From the NCBI RefSeq assembly GCF_002556545.1, contig NZ_CP022685.1:6798001-6862000 (forward strand): DNA of 64,000 bases. The letters run 5' to 3'. The position numbers and the translations under genes are program-made. Position 1 is the stretch's first letter. Each line of letters begins with the position of its first letter. This document shows positions 1 to 16,992 of the stretch, one piece after another. Below the pieces are notes generated by a model. The model saw only the letters and a list, made by a program, of their open reading frames with translations, had not been told where the DNA came from and made no database searches. Source of the stretch: Streptomyces formicae (lineage in GTDB: Bacteria; Actinomycetota; Actinomycetes; Streptomycetales; Streptomycetaceae).

Positions 1-2292
<2,292 letters not shown>

Positions 2293-2379
2293 CAGTTGCT
2301 CGCGTCCACTGTGTTGGTTCTGAAACCACGAACAACCGTCGTAGCCATGTGCCACGGCTCCGGTTGACAGTTTCATAGT

Positions 2380-2496
2380 GTTTCGGTGGTCATAGCGTGA
2401 GGGAAACGCCCGGTTACATTCCGAACCCGGAAGCTAAGCCTCACAGCGCCGATGGTACTGCAGGGGGGACCCTGTGGGAGAGTAGGACGCCGCCGA
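2380..2496 (+). rRNA. rrf: 5S ribosomal RNA
   Basis: A 117-nt 5S rRNA lies 87 bases after the 23S gene. It begins GTTTCGGTGGTCATAGCG and carries the conserved CCGAACCCGGAAGCTAAG and GATGGTACTGC elements. The ends are set by pairing of the terminal helix and may shift by one or two bases. It is the last gene of the rRNA operon. Confidence 0.95.
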
Positions 2497-2508
2497 ACTC
2501 ATCTTGAT

Positions 2509-2555
2509 AAGAGCTGGTCCCTGAACTTCGGTTCAGGGACCAGCTCTTTTTTGTT
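2509..2555 (+). terminator. rRNA operon terminator
   Basis: A perfect 18-bp stem (2509-2526 with 2531-2548) closes a TTCG tetraloop and runs into a T-rich tail. It sits 12 bases after 5S rRNA. A UUCG-capped stem with a U tract is a textbook intrinsic terminator, strong by inspection. Confidence 0.95.
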
Positions 2556-2557
2556 TT

Positions 2558-3277
2558 GTGTCACCTTCCGTTCACGTTGCGCAGCCAACATCCGCAGACA
2601 TGGGCACAGTTGCAATGTTGCGCGCCGCAGGTGTCGGTACCGGTGACGAGGTCGTCGTGCCGGCCTACGGCAATGTCGAGGTCGCCGAGGCAGTCGTCAC
2701 CGCGGGAGCCGTGCCGGTCTTCGCCGACATAGAGCCATCGACGTACTGCCTCGATCCTGACGCCGTCGCCGCCGCCATCACCCCGCGTACGGCCGCCGTC
2801 GTGGTGGTCCACCGCTTCGGGAAGCAGGCCGACATGGGCCTGCTGTGGGGCGTGGGGCAGCGGCACGGGCTTCTCGTCCTGGAGCAGGGCGAGTTGGCGG
2901 AGCCGCGCGAAGGGCAGGCGCGGCGGCAGGCGCACGCCGCGTACCTCAACGGGCGGCTCAGTGGCGTCGTGACGCCGACCGGTGGCGCCGGGCACAGCTT
3001 CCAGCAGTACGTCGTGCGGGTGCCGGGGAACGGGCGGCCCGACCGGGACGCGTTCGCACGGGCCGTACGGGTCAAGGGAGTCGACTGCCGGGTGCCGGTG
3101 AAGACGCCGGTCCACCGCATGCCGGAGTTCTGGCGGGACGTCGTGCTGCCGGAGACCGAGCGGGCCGCGGACGAGACGCTGGCGCTGCCCGTCGACGCGT
3201 CGATGTCGCGGCGGGACCTTCAGCGCATGGTCTCCGCCTGCAACGCGCTCGGTGGACTTCTCCAGCCGGCATTCTGA
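2558..3277 (+). CDS. DegT/DnrJ/EryC1-type aminotransferase-like protein lacking the PLP-lysine region
   Basis: The 239-residue product matches the DegT/DnrJ/EryC1/StrS sugar aminotransferase family at both ends. The N-terminal part has GVGTGDEVVVPAYGNVEVAEA and VFADIEPSTYCLDPDAV; the C-terminal part has QQYVVRVPG and the TERAADETLALPV block. Family members have about 370 residues. Here the middle block that carries the PLP-binding lysine is absent: the sequence passes from LVLEQGELAEP straight to RRQAHAAYLNGRL. A normal transaminase function is therefore unlikely. The GTG at 2558 lies within the rRNA terminator tail; ATG 2600 is an alternative start. It may be a decayed gene or a repurposed fold; the frame is intact and codon use is normal. 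Confidence 0.6.
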   Translation: MSPSVHVAQPTSADMGTVAMLRAAGVGTGDEVVVPAYGNVEVAEAVVTAGAVPVFADIEPSTYCLDPDAVAAAITPRTAAVVVVHRFGKQADMGLLWGVGQRHGLLVLEQGELAEPREGQARRQAHAAYLNGRLSGVVTPTGGAGHSFQQYVVRVPGNGRPDRDAFARAVRVKGVDCRVPVKTPVHRMPEFWRDVVLPETERAADETLALPVDASMSRRDLQRMVSACNALGGLLQPAF

Positions 3278-3319
3278 CCAGTGTTCCGACGGTGTTCTGA
3301 CGACGTGCGGAATGGGCGG

Positions 3320-3348
3320 TTCGAGCGGCCTTCGATTTCAGGTATGAT
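3320..3348 (+). promoter_or_regulatory. Candidate promoter for tRNA-Thr
   Basis: A near-consensus -10 element TATGAT (3343-3348) lies 39 bases before the tRNA. A weak TTCGAG (3320-3325) sits 17 bases upstream of it as a possible -35. This resembles promoters of the housekeeping sigma factor HrdB. Confidence 0.5.
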
Positions 3349-3387
3349 CTATCTCGTTGCCAAGCGGGAAACCGCGAAGGACAACAG

Positions 3388-3460
3388 GCCCCTATAGCTC
3401 AGTCGGTAGAGCGTCTCCATGGTAAGGAGAAGGTCAGCGGTTCGATTCCGCTTGGGGGCT
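3388..3460 (+). tRNA. tRNA-Thr (anticodon GGT)
   Basis: The 73-nt sequence folds into a standard cloverleaf. The acceptor stem is GCCCCTA with TGGGGGC, the D arm GCTC...GAGC, the anticodon stem TCTCC/GGAGA with loop ATGGTAA (anticodon GGT, decoding ACC/ACU), and the T arm AGCGG/CCGCT with loop TTCGATT. No 3' CCA is encoded. There is no integrase nearby, so no sign that it serves as an attachment site here. Confidence 0.95.
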
Positions 3461-3468
3461 CAATTCAT

Positions 3469-3503
3469 GAAGGCCCCCGCCCGGTTGGGCGGGGGCCTTC
3501 TGC
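3469..3503 (+). terminator. Terminator after tRNA-Thr
   Basis: A 14-bp GC-rich perfect stem (3469-3482 with 3487-3500) with a short loop ends just before the stop codon of the convergent osaC gene. It probably stops transcription from both sides. Confidence 0.75.
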
Positions 3504-3518
3504 GTTTCCCGGCGGGCC

Positions 3519-6194
3519 TCAGTCCTTCTGGAGGCCGGGGACGCGCATCGCGAGGATCGCCATGTCGTCGGACGGTGCGTCCGTGGCGAAGCGCTCCACC
3601 GCGCGCATGATGCGGGCGGCGACCGCCCCTGCCGTCAGGCCCGTGCACGTGGTGAGGACGTCCGCAAGACCGTCGTCACCGAGCATGCGCGTGCCTTCGC
3701 GGCGCTCGGTGACGCCGTCGGTCACGCAGAGCAGGACGTCGCCCGGGTCCAGCGTCATCGTCTGTTCGTAGAGCTCCAGGTCGTCCATGACGCCGAGCAG
3801 GGGCTGCGGTTCCGCGTACGGCTCGACCGTGCCGTCCTGGCGCAGCCTGAGCGGGAGCGGGTGTCCGGCGCAGACGACCTTCAGGACGGCCGAGCCGTCC
3901 TCCTGGGGCCACAGCTCGCCGTACAGGAGCGTGAGGAAGCGGCTGCGGGCGCCCTCGTCGAGGATCGCCGCGTTGAGGCGCTCCAGGACGGCGGGGCCAC
4001 CGAAGCCCTCGCGGGCGAGCAGGCGCAGGGCGTGCCGGGCCAGGCCCGTGACGGCCGCCGCCTCGGGGCCCGTGCCGCAGACGTCGCCGATCGCGAAGCC
4101 GTACGCGCCGTCGCGGATCGGGAAGAGGTCGTAGAAGTCGCCGCCGACCTCGTTGCCCTCGCCCGCCGCGCGGTAGATGACCTCGACCTCGACGCCGGGG
4201 ACCTGGGGGAGCCCCGGGGGCAGCAGGCTGCGCTGGAGGGACTGGCTGATGGCCATGCGCTCGGAGTAGAGGCGGGCGTTGTCCAGGGCGAGAGCGGCTC
4301 GGCGGGAGAGATCTTCGGCCAATTCCAGGATCTCTTGGCGGAAGTGTTCGTCGGAGGGCTTGCCGAGGGTCAGCATGCCGATGACGCGGTTGCGGGCGAC
4401 CAGGGGCAGGACCACGGTCTCGCCGCCCACCGCCGACGCCGTGGAGAGCGTCGTGCCGATGCCCGAGCTCAGGGTCATGGGTTCGCCGAGGCCCAGGCTG
4501 CGCATCGAGGAGCGGAGGGCCGCCTGGTGCGCGGCCTCGGAGGGGGCCGCCCAGACGCGGGCGCCCGGCGTGGGTACGGGCTCGGGCGGGGCGATCTTGG
4601 AGAGGAGCGCCTTGAGGCCGTCGATGCGCTCCTCGTCCTCGTGCAGGACGTACGAGAGGTAGGGCTCTGCCGACTGGTCGGCGATGGTGTAGACGGCGCA
4701 CCAGGTGGCGAGTGTCGGGACCGTCATCTGGGCCATGAGCGCGAGGGTCTGGTCGCGGTCCAGGGTGCCCGCGAGCAGGTCGGACGCCTCGACCAGGAAG
4801 GAGAGGGAGCCGCGGCGCAGCCGTTCCAGCTCGCCGAGGCGGGCGGACTCCACGGCGAGGGCGATCCGGTCGGCGGCGAACTGGAGGCGCAGCGCCTCTT
4901 CGTTCGAGTACCGGTCGGGGGCCTCGGCGGCGACGCCGAGGGATCCGGTGAGGCGGCCCTCGACCTTGAGGGGGACCGTGACGACCGAGCGCATGCCGGT
5001 GCCGCCGAGAAGCGGGACGGCGCCCGGGACGACGGTGAGGTCCTCGTGGACGGCGGGCATGCGGGCCGAGCCGTAGCGCCCGGGGCCCGCCTCGACGGGG
5101 ACGCGGGCGAAGCGCTGGCGGGCCGAGGGCAGGCCGGTGGAGGCGCGGACCTCCAGCTCGGTCTCGTCGTCGGTGGCCAGGAGCAGGAAGGCGGCGTCGC
5201 CGTCCAGCATGTCGCGGGCGCGCTCGACGGTGCGCTGGAGCAGTCCGTCGAGGTCGTCGGGGGCGGGGGAGCCGATGAAGACCTCGAAGGGGTCCGTGGC
5301 GTTCGGCTCGCTGAGGGTGCTCTGGTCGGGGTTCGGGCCGCGGAGCGGGGTCTGGAGGACCGCGCGCTCCTCGTCGCGTACGAGGAGGCAGACGGTGGAG
5401 GGTTCGCCGTCGGTGTCGCGGACGCGCAGGTGCGAGGCGTACACGGGCAGTACGCAGCCGTTGGAGCCGCGGATGCCGTAACTGCCCTCCCAGCGGGAGA
5501 GTTGGAGGGCCTCGGCGATGCCGGTGCTGGTGCCAGGGGTGTGCGGCCAGGCCGCGAAGTCGTTGAGCGGCTTGCCCATGACCTGCTCGGCGACGTACCC
5601 GAAGAGTTCCTCGGCGTCCTCGTTCCAGGCCGAGATGGCGCCCGCGCGGTCGATCTGGACGACGGCGACGCGGACCCGTCCGTCGGCGATGGGAAGGAGG
5701 TCGGCCGGCAGCGAGGGGCCCGCGGCGCGGGTGCCCACCGGGCGGTCGGGGAGGTCGAGTTGGAACCAGACCTGCTTGTGGGTGGGGGTGTAGTCGACGC
5801 CCCAGCGGGTGGCGAGCGCCGCGCAGAGCTGGAGGCCGCGGCCGCCCTCGCGGTCGGGGCTGCCCATGTTGACGGAGGACTGCTGGAGCGGGATCTCGCG
5901 CTCCGGGTAGCGGTCGGAGACCTCGATGCGCACGGCGTCCTCGGAGCGCAGGCACAGCACGTCGGCGGCCGTGCCCGCGTGCACCACGGCATTGGTCACC
6001 AGCTCGCTGGTGAGGACGACGGCGTCGTCGACGACGTCCGTGAACCCCCAGCCCTGGAGGGTGTCGCGGACGAAGGAGCGAGCCGTCGCGACGGAACGTC
6101 CGACGGGGTCGAAGGTCGCAGCCGCACGCGCGGTGATCACAGCACTCCTCGTACGAGTATCGACAGTATCGACGCCCAAGTCTCCCGAACTCAT
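3519..6194 (-). CDS. osaC: OsaC-like regulator: RsbW-type kinase, PAS, two GAF and SpoIIE phosphatase domains
   Basis: The 891-residue soluble protein begins with an anti-sigma/RsbW-type ATPase domain (residues about 25-150: N box [11 protein letters not shown] at 64-74, G box GGRG at 117-120). A PAS domain (about 172-290) and two GAF domains (about 310-460 and 470-640) follow. It ends in a PP2C/SpoIIE phosphatase with metal ligands GGDFYD (684-689), GDVCGTG, TDGVTE and SDDMA, all present. The ATG has a GGAGGGG ribosome site. In S. coelicolor OsaC (established knowledge) lies beside osaAB and switches off SigB after osmotic stress through its kinase domain. Order and domain content match. It is divergent from osaA, with 274 bases between the starts. 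Confidence 0.9.
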   Translation of the reverse strand: MSSGDLGVDTVDTRTRSAVITARAAATFDPVGRSVATARSFVRDTLQGWGFTDVVDDAVVLTSELVTNAVVHAGTAADVLCLRSEDAVRIEVSDRYPEREIPLQQSSVNMGSPDREGGRGLQLCAALATRWGVDYTPTHKQVWFQLDLPDRPVGTRAAGPSLPADLLPIADGRVRVAVVQIDRAGAISAWNEDAEELFGYVAEQVMGKPLNDFAAWPHTPGTSTGIAEALQLSRWEGSYGIRGSNGCVLPVYASHLRVRDTDGEPSTVCLLVRDEERAVLQTPLRGPNPDQSTLSEPNATDPFEVFIGSPAPDDLDGLLQRTVERARDMLDGDAAFLLLATDDETELEVRASTGLPSARQRFARVPVEAGPGRYGSARMPAVHEDLTVVPGAVPLLGGTGMRSVVTVPLKVEGRLTGSLGVAAEAPDRYSNEEALRLQFAADRIALAVESARLGELERLRRGSLSFLVEASDLLAGTLDRDQTLALMAQMTVPTLATWCAVYTIADQSAEPYLSYVLHEDEERIDGLKALLSKIAPPEPVPTPGARVWAAPSEAAHQAALRSSMRSLGLGEPMTLSSGIGTTLSTASAVGGETVVLPLVARNRVIGMLTLGKPSDEHFRQEILELAEDLSRRAALALDNARLYSERMAISQSLQRSLLPPGLPQVPGVEVEVIYRAAGEGNEVGGDFYDLFPIRDGAYGFAIGDVCGTGPEAAAVTGLARHALRLLAREGFGGPAVLERLNAAILDEGARSRFLTLLYGELWPQEDGSAVLKVVCAGHPLPLRLRQDGTVEPYAEPQPLLGVMDDLELYEQTMTLDPGDVLLCVTDGVTERREGTRMLGDDGLADVLTTCTGLTAGAVAARIMRAVERFATDAPSDDMAILAMRVPGLQKD

Positions 6195-6278
6195 GGTGCG
6201 GCCGCCCCTCCGATGCCCGCTTGTTCGTGTACCACCGCCCTGGCCGGGCAGGACCGGGGTGGTTGGACAGCCGGATGC

Positions 6279-6293
6279 AAGGTTACTTACCTT
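6279..6293. promoter_or_regulatory. Inverted repeat between osaC and osaA
   Basis: AAGGT and ACCTT arms of 5 bp flank a 5-base centre in the region between the divergent osaC and osaA starts. It could be an operator, but arms this short may arise by chance. No regulator is assigned. Confidence 0.3.
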
Positions 6294-6468
6294 CGCCGTC
6301 CATGCTGATGCCGGTCGTCAGTGTTTCCGCCCGGAGGGTGTGCGGACGGTGTGCGAAGCTGCCGAACTGTTATGGCCTGGTTCAGCCATGGTGAAACACT
6401 GGGCAAGCTTCATGGAGAGAGCCCAGAACAACCCGAGCAGTACGGTCGACCCTTGCGGGAGGGACACA

Positions 6469-11958
<5,490 letters not shown>

Positions 11959-12202
11959 CCGAGAACCGGCTTCGTCACACGGAGTTGCTGACAGAGTGTG
12001 GCCGAGGCCGTGTAGAAGCGCGGTATTCGGGGAACCTTCTGGTCTCCCACCGCGTTTCTGCTACGTGCACAGTGACATCGCGGTGACAGGGTGTGGCGAC
12101 AGGCGGGGTGCGGCTACCATGACCGGCACAAGGACGGACGGCGCAAGGGAGTCGTCCTCTGGGGCGGCGCCCGGTGTACCGCCGGGGCGAGGAGGGCGGG
12201 CC

Positions 12203-12886
12203 ATGGTGCAGAAGGCCAAGATCCTCCTGGTCGATGACCGGCCGGAGAATCTGCTGGCGCTGGAGGCCATCCTCTCTGCGCTCGATCAGACACTGGTGCG
12301 GGCATCGTCCGGGGAGGAAGCGCTCAAAGCACTACTCACGGACGACTTCGCGGTCATCCTGCTGGACGTCCAGATGCCGGGGATGGACGGCTTCGAGACC
12401 GCGGCGCACATCAAGCGGCGGGAGCGGACCCGGGACATCCCGATCATCTTCCTCACCGCCATCAACCACGGACCGCATCACACGTTCCGCGGTTATGCCG
12501 CGGGAGCGGTGGACTACATCTCCAAGCCGTTCGATCCGTGGGTGCTGCGCGCGAAGGTCTCGGTGTTCGTCGAGCTGTACATGAAGAACTGCCAACTGCG
12601 GGAGCAGGCGGCCCTGCTGCGGCTCCAGCTGGAGGGCGGCGGCAAGTCCGCGGCGGGCGACGCGAAGGAGCCCGCGGGTCTGCTCGCGGAGCTCTCGGCG
12701 CGGCTCGCGGCCGTCGAGGAGCAGGCCGAGGCGCTCTCCAAGCAGCTGGACGAGGAGTCGGCGGACGCGGCGGCGGTCGCCACCGCGGCCCATCTCGAAC
12801 GCAAACTGACCGGGCTGCGCCGGGCTCTTGACGCGCTGGAGCCGGGCACGGGCAGCGGCACGCCCTCGGTCCCCTCGCAGAACTGA
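12203..12886 (+). CDS. osaB: OsaB-like response regulator
   Basis: The 227-residue product has an N-terminal receiver (about 5-125) with acidic pocket VDD at 10-12, phosphoacceptor D55 in LLDVQMPGMDGF and the KPF lysine loop. The rest is a coiled coil (about 145-215) without any DNA-binding domain. It follows osaA by 244 bases. ATG 12203 has GGAGGG at a 6-base distance; ATG 12119 is a longer alternative. Known role: OsaB is needed for aerial growth under osmotic stress in S. coelicolor. The missing output domain suggests that it acts through protein contacts, perhaps via the coiled coil. Confidence 0.88.
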   Translation: MVQKAKILLVDDRPENLLALEAILSALDQTLVRASSGEEALKALLTDDFAVILLDVQMPGMDGFETAAHIKRRERTRDIPIIFLTAINHGPHHTFRGYAAGAVDYISKPFDPWVLRAKVSVFVELYMKNCQLREQAALLRLQLEGGGKSAAGDAKEPAGLLAELSARLAAVEEQAEALSKQLDEESADAAAVATAAHLERKLTGLRRALDALEPGTGSGTPSVPSQN

Positions 12887-12897
12887 CGTGCCATGGA

Positions 12898-12946
12898 GCC
12901 CCGCGGGTCCGTTGATTCCCCGTCAGTTGACGGACCCCGCAGGGGC
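12898..12946 (+). terminator. Terminator after osaB
   Basis: Arms GCCCCGCGGGTCCGT (12898-12912) and ACGGACCCCGCAGGGGC (12930-12946) pair, with a mismatch, around a 17-base loop directly after the osaB stop codon and before ftsK. Confidence 0.7.
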
Positions 12947-13011
12947 GACACAGACGGGTGAAGCAGTGGGCACACGTGTCCACAGTGGCCCGCACCGGTA
13001 ACCTCACACCC

Positions 13012-15795
13012 ATGGCCTCACGTCAGTCCGCAGCCAAGAAGACGCCCGCGAAGAAGGCGGCCGCGCCGACGAAGGCTCCGGCGAAGAAGGCCGCTGCCAA
13101 ACCGCCCGCGAAGAAGTCGGCGGCGAAGAAGGCGCCCGCAAAGAAGGCACCTGCCAAGAAGGCGCCCGCGAAGAAGCCCGCACCGAAGCCCGCGCCCAGC
13201 CCCACCGGGGGCGTGTACCGGCTCGTACGCGCCGTCTGGCTCGGTGTCGCGCACGGGGTCGGCGCGATGTTCCGCGGCATAGGGCGTGGCGCCAAGGGCC
13301 TCGACCCTGCCCACCGCAAGGACGGGCTGGCGCTCCTGCTCCTCGGCATCGCGCTGATCGTCGCCGCGGGCACCTGGTCGAATCTGCGCGGTCCCGTCGG
13401 CGATCTCGTCGAGGTCCTGGTGACCGGCGCTTTCGGCCGTCTGGACCTCCTCGTTCCGCTGCTGCTCGGCGCCATCGCCGTACGCCTCATCAGGCACCCG
13501 GAGAAGCCCGAGGCCAACGGCCGCATCGTGATCGGTCTGTCCGCCCTGGTCATCGGGGTGCTCGGGCAGGTCCACGTGGCGTGCGGCTCGCCCGCGCGCA
13601 GCGACGGCATGCAGGCGATAAGGGACGCCGGTGGCCTGATCGGCTGGGGTGCGTCCACGCCGCTGATCTTCACCATGGGCGAGATCCTCGCGGTGCCGCT
13701 CCTGGTGCTCCTCACCGTCTTCGGGCTGCTCGTCGTCACGGCGACGCCCGTCAACGCCATCCCGCAGCGGCTGCGGCTGCTCGGCGTGAAGCTCGGCGTG
13801 ATCCAGGAGGAGCCCGAGGCCGACGACTTCACGCAGGACGACGAGCGCTACGAGGACCAGTGGCGCGAGGCGCTGCCCGCGCGCTCCTCGCGGCGGCGCT
13901 CCGCCGCACCCGACGCGTACGAGCCGGACCAGGCGGAGCAGGAGGCGCTCGCCAAGCGCCGCAGGCCGCGCAGGACTCCCGTACAGCCGGACATGGACCG
14001 TCCGATGGACGCCGTGGACGTGGCGGCCGCCGCGGCCGCCGCTCTGGACGGTGCCGTGCTGCACGGCATGCCGCCCTCGCCGCTCGTCGCCGATCTGACG
14101 CAGGGCGTGTCGGGGGAGCGCGAGGAGCGCGAACAGCGGGAGGAGCGCGAGCGGGCGGCCCCTGTGCCGACCGCGCGCGCCACGGACGCCCCCGTGCCCG
14201 GCAAGCTCAAGAAGAAGCCGCAGGAGGCCGCTGAGAGCCTCGTGCCGGACCTCACCAAGTCCTCGCCCGAGGCCCCGCGCGACCTGCCGCCGCGCGCCGA
14301 GCAGCTTCAGCTCTCCGGTGACATCACCTATTCGCTGCCCTCGCTCGACCTCCTGGAGCGCGGCGGGCCCGGCAAGTCGCGCAGCGCGGCCAATGACGCG
14401 GTCGTCGAATCGCTGTCGAACGTCTTTACGGAGTTCAAGGTCGACGCGGACGTCACGGGCTTCACGCGCGGACCGACGGTCACCCGGTACGAGATCGAGC
14501 TCGGCCCCGCCGTGAAGGTCGAGAAGATCACGGCCCTCGCCAAGAACATCGCGTACGCCGTCGCCTCGCCGGACGTGCGGATCATCTCGCCCATCCCCGG
14601 CAAGTCCGCGGTCGGCATCGAGATCCCGAACACCGACCGCGAGATGGTCAACGTGGGCGACGTGCTGCGCCTCGCGGACGCCGCCGAGGACGACCACCCG
14701 ATGCTGGTGGCGCTCGGCAAGGACGTCGAGGGCGGCTACGTCATGGCGAACATGGCGAAGATGCCGCACATCCTGGTGGCCGGAGCCACCGGTTCCGGCA
14801 AGTCGTCCTGCATCAACTGCCTGATCACTTCGATCATGATAAGAGCGACGCCCGAGGACGTGCGGATGGTCCTCGTGGACCCCAAGCGCGTCGAGCTCAC
14901 CGCGTACGAGGGCATCCCGCACCTGATCACGCCGATCATCACCAACCCCAAGCGGGCCGCGGAGGCCCTCCAGTGGGTCGTCCGCGAGATGGACCTGCGC
15001 TACGACGACCTCGCGGCGTTCGGCTACCGGCACATCGACGACTTCAACCAGGCCATCCGCGACGGCAAGCTCAAGACGCCCGAGGGCAGCGAGCGCGAGC
15101 TGAAGACGTATCCGTATCTGCTGGTGATCGTCGACGAGCTCGCGGACCTGATGATGGTCGCGCCGCGCGACGTCGAGGACTCGATCGTTCGCATCACGCA
15201 GCTCGCGCGCGCGGCCGGCATCCACCTGGTGCTCGCCACGCAGCGTCCCTCCGTGGACGTCGTGACCGGTCTGATCAAGGCGAACGTGCCGTCCCGGCTC
15301 GCCTTCGCGACCTCCTCGCTCGCCGACAGCCGCGTCATCCTCGACCAGCCCGGCGCGGAGAAGCTCATCGGAAAGGGTGACGGTCTGTTCCTGCCGATGG
15401 GCGCGAACAAGCCCACCCGCATGCAGGGCGCCTTCGTCACCGAGGACGAGATCCACGCCGTCGTCCAGCACTGCAAGGACCAGATGGCGCCGGTCTTCCG
15501 GGACGACGTCACGGTCGGCAGCAAGCCGAAGAAGGAGATCGACGAGGACATCGGCGATGACCTCGACCTGCTCTGCCAGGCCGCTGAGCTGGTGGTTTCC
15601 ACGCAGTTCGGGTCCACGTCGATGCTCCAGCGCAAGCTGCGCGTCGGCTTCGCCAAGGCGGGACGGCTGATGGACCTGATGGAGTCGCGCTCGATCGTGG
15701 GCCCGAGCGAGGGATCCAAGGCTCGTGACGTTCTTGTGAAACCTGACGAGCTGGATGGCGTGCTGGCCGTGATCCGCGGGGAGGCTCAGCCGTAA
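13012..15795 (+). CDS. ftsK: DNA translocase FtsK
   Basis: The 927-residue ATPase pumps chromosomal DNA at division septa; in Streptomyces it clears DNA from sporulation septa. A Lys/Ala-rich tail (about 1-65, repeats such as APAKKAPAKK) precedes four membrane segments (about 100-250) and an acidic linker. The motor has Walker A GATGSGKS (K597), Walker B LLVIVDELAD (D708) and LATQRPSVDVVTG. The C-terminal gamma winged-helix domain (about 860-925) reads DNA polarity signals. ATG 13012 lacks a ribosome site; TAACCT (12999-13004) ends 7 bases upstream, so the mRNA may be leaderless. GTG 12958 is an unlikely longer start. Confidence 0.95.
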   Translation: MASRQSAAKKTPAKKAAAPTKAPAKKAAAKPPAKKSAAKKAPAKKAPAKKAPAKKPAPKPAPSPTGGVYRLVRAVWLGVAHGVGAMFRGIGRGAKGLDPAHRKDGLALLLLGIALIVAAGTWSNLRGPVGDLVEVLVTGAFGRLDLLVPLLLGAIAVRLIRHPEKPEANGRIVIGLSALVIGVLGQVHVACGSPARSDGMQAIRDAGGLIGWGASTPLIFTMGEILAVPLLVLLTVFGLLVVTATPVNAIPQRLRLLGVKLGVIQEEPEADDFTQDDERYEDQWREALPARSSRRRSAAPDAYEPDQAEQEALAKRRRPRRTPVQPDMDRPMDAVDVAAAAAAALDGAVLHGMPPSPLVADLTQGVSGEREEREQREERERAAPVPTARATDAPVPGKLKKKPQEAAESLVPDLTKSSPEAPRDLPPRAEQLQLSGDITYSLPSLDLLERGGPGKSRSAANDAVVESLSNVFTEFKVDADVTGFTRGPTVTRYEIELGPAVKVEKITALAKNIAYAVASPDVRIISPIPGKSAVGIEIPNTDREMVNVGDVLRLADAAEDDHPMLVALGKDVEGGYVMANMAKMPHILVAGATGSGKSSCINCLITSIMIRATPEDVRMVLVDPKRVELTAYEGIPHLITPIITNPKRAAEALQWVVREMDLRYDDLAAFGYRHIDDFNQAIRDGKLKTPEGSERELKTYPYLLVIVDELADLMMVAPRDVEDSIVRITQLARAAGIHLVLATQRPSVDVVTGLIKANVPSRLAFATSSLADSRVILDQPGAEKLIGKGDGLFLPMGANKPTRMQGAFVTEDEIHAVVQHCKDQMAPVFRDDVTVGSKPKKEIDEDIGDDLDLLCQAAELVVSTQFGSTSMLQRKLRVGFAKAGRLMDLMESRSIVGPSEGSKARDVLVKPDELDGVLAVIRGEAQP

Positions 15796-16005
15796 GGGTG
15801 GGCGGCTCACCCGTATGGGATCGCCGGGCAACCGTTTCCCTTCGGCGTACGTCAAGTTGAGGGGAAGAGCAGCACGATGTCCCACCATCAGGATGTCCGG
15901 CCATTCTGATGGCGTACAAACTCCGTCCGCCCGGTTGCCCCACCCTTTCAAGACCCCCATAAAATGAACCTCCGGCAGGTGGCTACACGCTCGAAAGGCG
16001 CCCCC

Positions 16006-16875
16006 GTGTCCATCGGCAACTCCCCTGAAGACGACCGCCCTTCAGACGACCGCCTCGCGGACGAGATCCCTTCGGGTGACCGTCCGGCCGACGACCGGCC
16101 CTCGATCGGCCAGGTCCTGCAGCAGGCGCGCGTCGCCGCCGGCCTGACCGTCGACGAGGTCAGCTCGTCCACCCGCGTGCGCATTCCGATCGTGCACGCG
16201 ATCGAACAGGACGACTTCTCGCGATGCGGCGGCGATGTGTACGCCCGCGGCCACATCAGAACGCTGGCGCGCGCCGCCGGTGTCGATCCGGCCCCGCTCC
16301 TCGCCCAGTACGACGAAGGGCACGGCGGACACCCGCCCGCCCCCACTCCGGCGGCGCCCCTCTTCGAGGCCGAGCGCATCCGCTCCGAGCCGCGGCGTCC
16401 GAACTGGACCGCCGCCATGGTCGCCGCGATCGTCGCGGTGATCGGTTTCGTCGGCTTCACCGCGTTCAGCGGCGGCGACGACGGCGACGGCTCGAAGTCG
16501 GTCGCCGAGGGCTCCACGCCCGCCCCCTCCAAGACCGCGGAGAAGCCCAAGCCCCACAAGCCCGCCGACCCCAAGCCCGACCCGTCCGACAGCGCCGTCG
16601 CCGGTGTCCCGCGCGACAAGGTCACGGTCAAGGTCGACGCCGCGGACGGCCGCAGCTGGATCTCGGCGAAGGACCACAGCGGACGCACCCTCTTCGACGG
16701 CGTCCTGGAGCAGGGCCAGGCCAAGACGTTCCAGGACAAGCAGAAGATCGCCCTCGTCCTCGGCGACGCGGGCGCGATCCAGCTCTACGTGAACGGCAAG
16801 CAGGTCGACAACGAATTCGAACCCGGCCAGGTCGAGCGCCTCACGTACACCAAGGGCGACCCCGAGGTCGGCTGA
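16006..16875 (+). CDS. RodZ-like protein: helix-turn-helix, one membrane segment, DUF4115
   Basis: The 289-residue protein has an HTH_25 domain (SIGQVLQQARVAAGLTVDEV, about 27-100). One membrane helix (about 145-165) and a Pro/Lys-rich linker follow. A C-terminal RodZ domain (about 200-285) ends it. RodZ proteins link MreB to the cell-wall machinery; in Streptomyces, which grows at tips, the role may differ. GTG 16006 has GAAAGG at 7 bases; ATG 15964 in the same frame has no ribosome site. It follows ftsK by 210 bases and precedes rimO. Confidence 0.8.
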   Translation: MSIGNSPEDDRPSDDRLADEIPSGDRPADDRPSIGQVLQQARVAAGLTVDEVSSSTRVRIPIVHAIEQDDFSRCGGDVYARGHIRTLARAAGVDPAPLLAQYDEGHGGHPPAPTPAAPLFEAERIRSEPRRPNWTAAMVAAIVAVIGFVGFTAFSGGDDGDGSKSVAEGSTPAPSKTAEKPKPHKPADPKPDPSDSAVAGVPRDKVTVKVDAADGRSWISAKDHSGRTLFDGVLEQGQAKTFQDKQKIALVLGDAGAIQLYVNGKQVDNEFEPGQVERLTYTKGDPEVG

Positions 16876-16992
16876 GCGGCAGGTCAGGGCCGGGTCCGTG
16901 GAAAGGCCCGGTGACGCGGCGGCGACCCCGGGCTGACCGCCGGGTAACCCTGGCGGCGGGTGCCGAGGCAGGGACGAAGTAGTCTTGAGACC

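Noticed and set aside
3388..3460. tRNA-Thr as an attachment site of an integrated element
   Set aside because: No integrase, no duplicated tRNA 3' end and no foreign-looking genes were seen on either side.
6279..6293. Reading AAGGTTACTTACCTT as an iron-regulator (DmdR/IdeR) box
   Set aside because: The half sites are two bases closer than in the TTAGGTTAG-type consensus and the flanking T/A bases do not match.
3861..6308. Very long open frame opposite osaC
   Set aside because: It is a GC-rich shadow: composition is dominated by Gly, Ala, Val and Asp with no domain, while the osaC frame has all its motifs.
13018..15960. 980-residue open frame opposite ftsK
   Set aside because: The conserved FtsK motifs are in the other strand; this frame has shadow-type composition.
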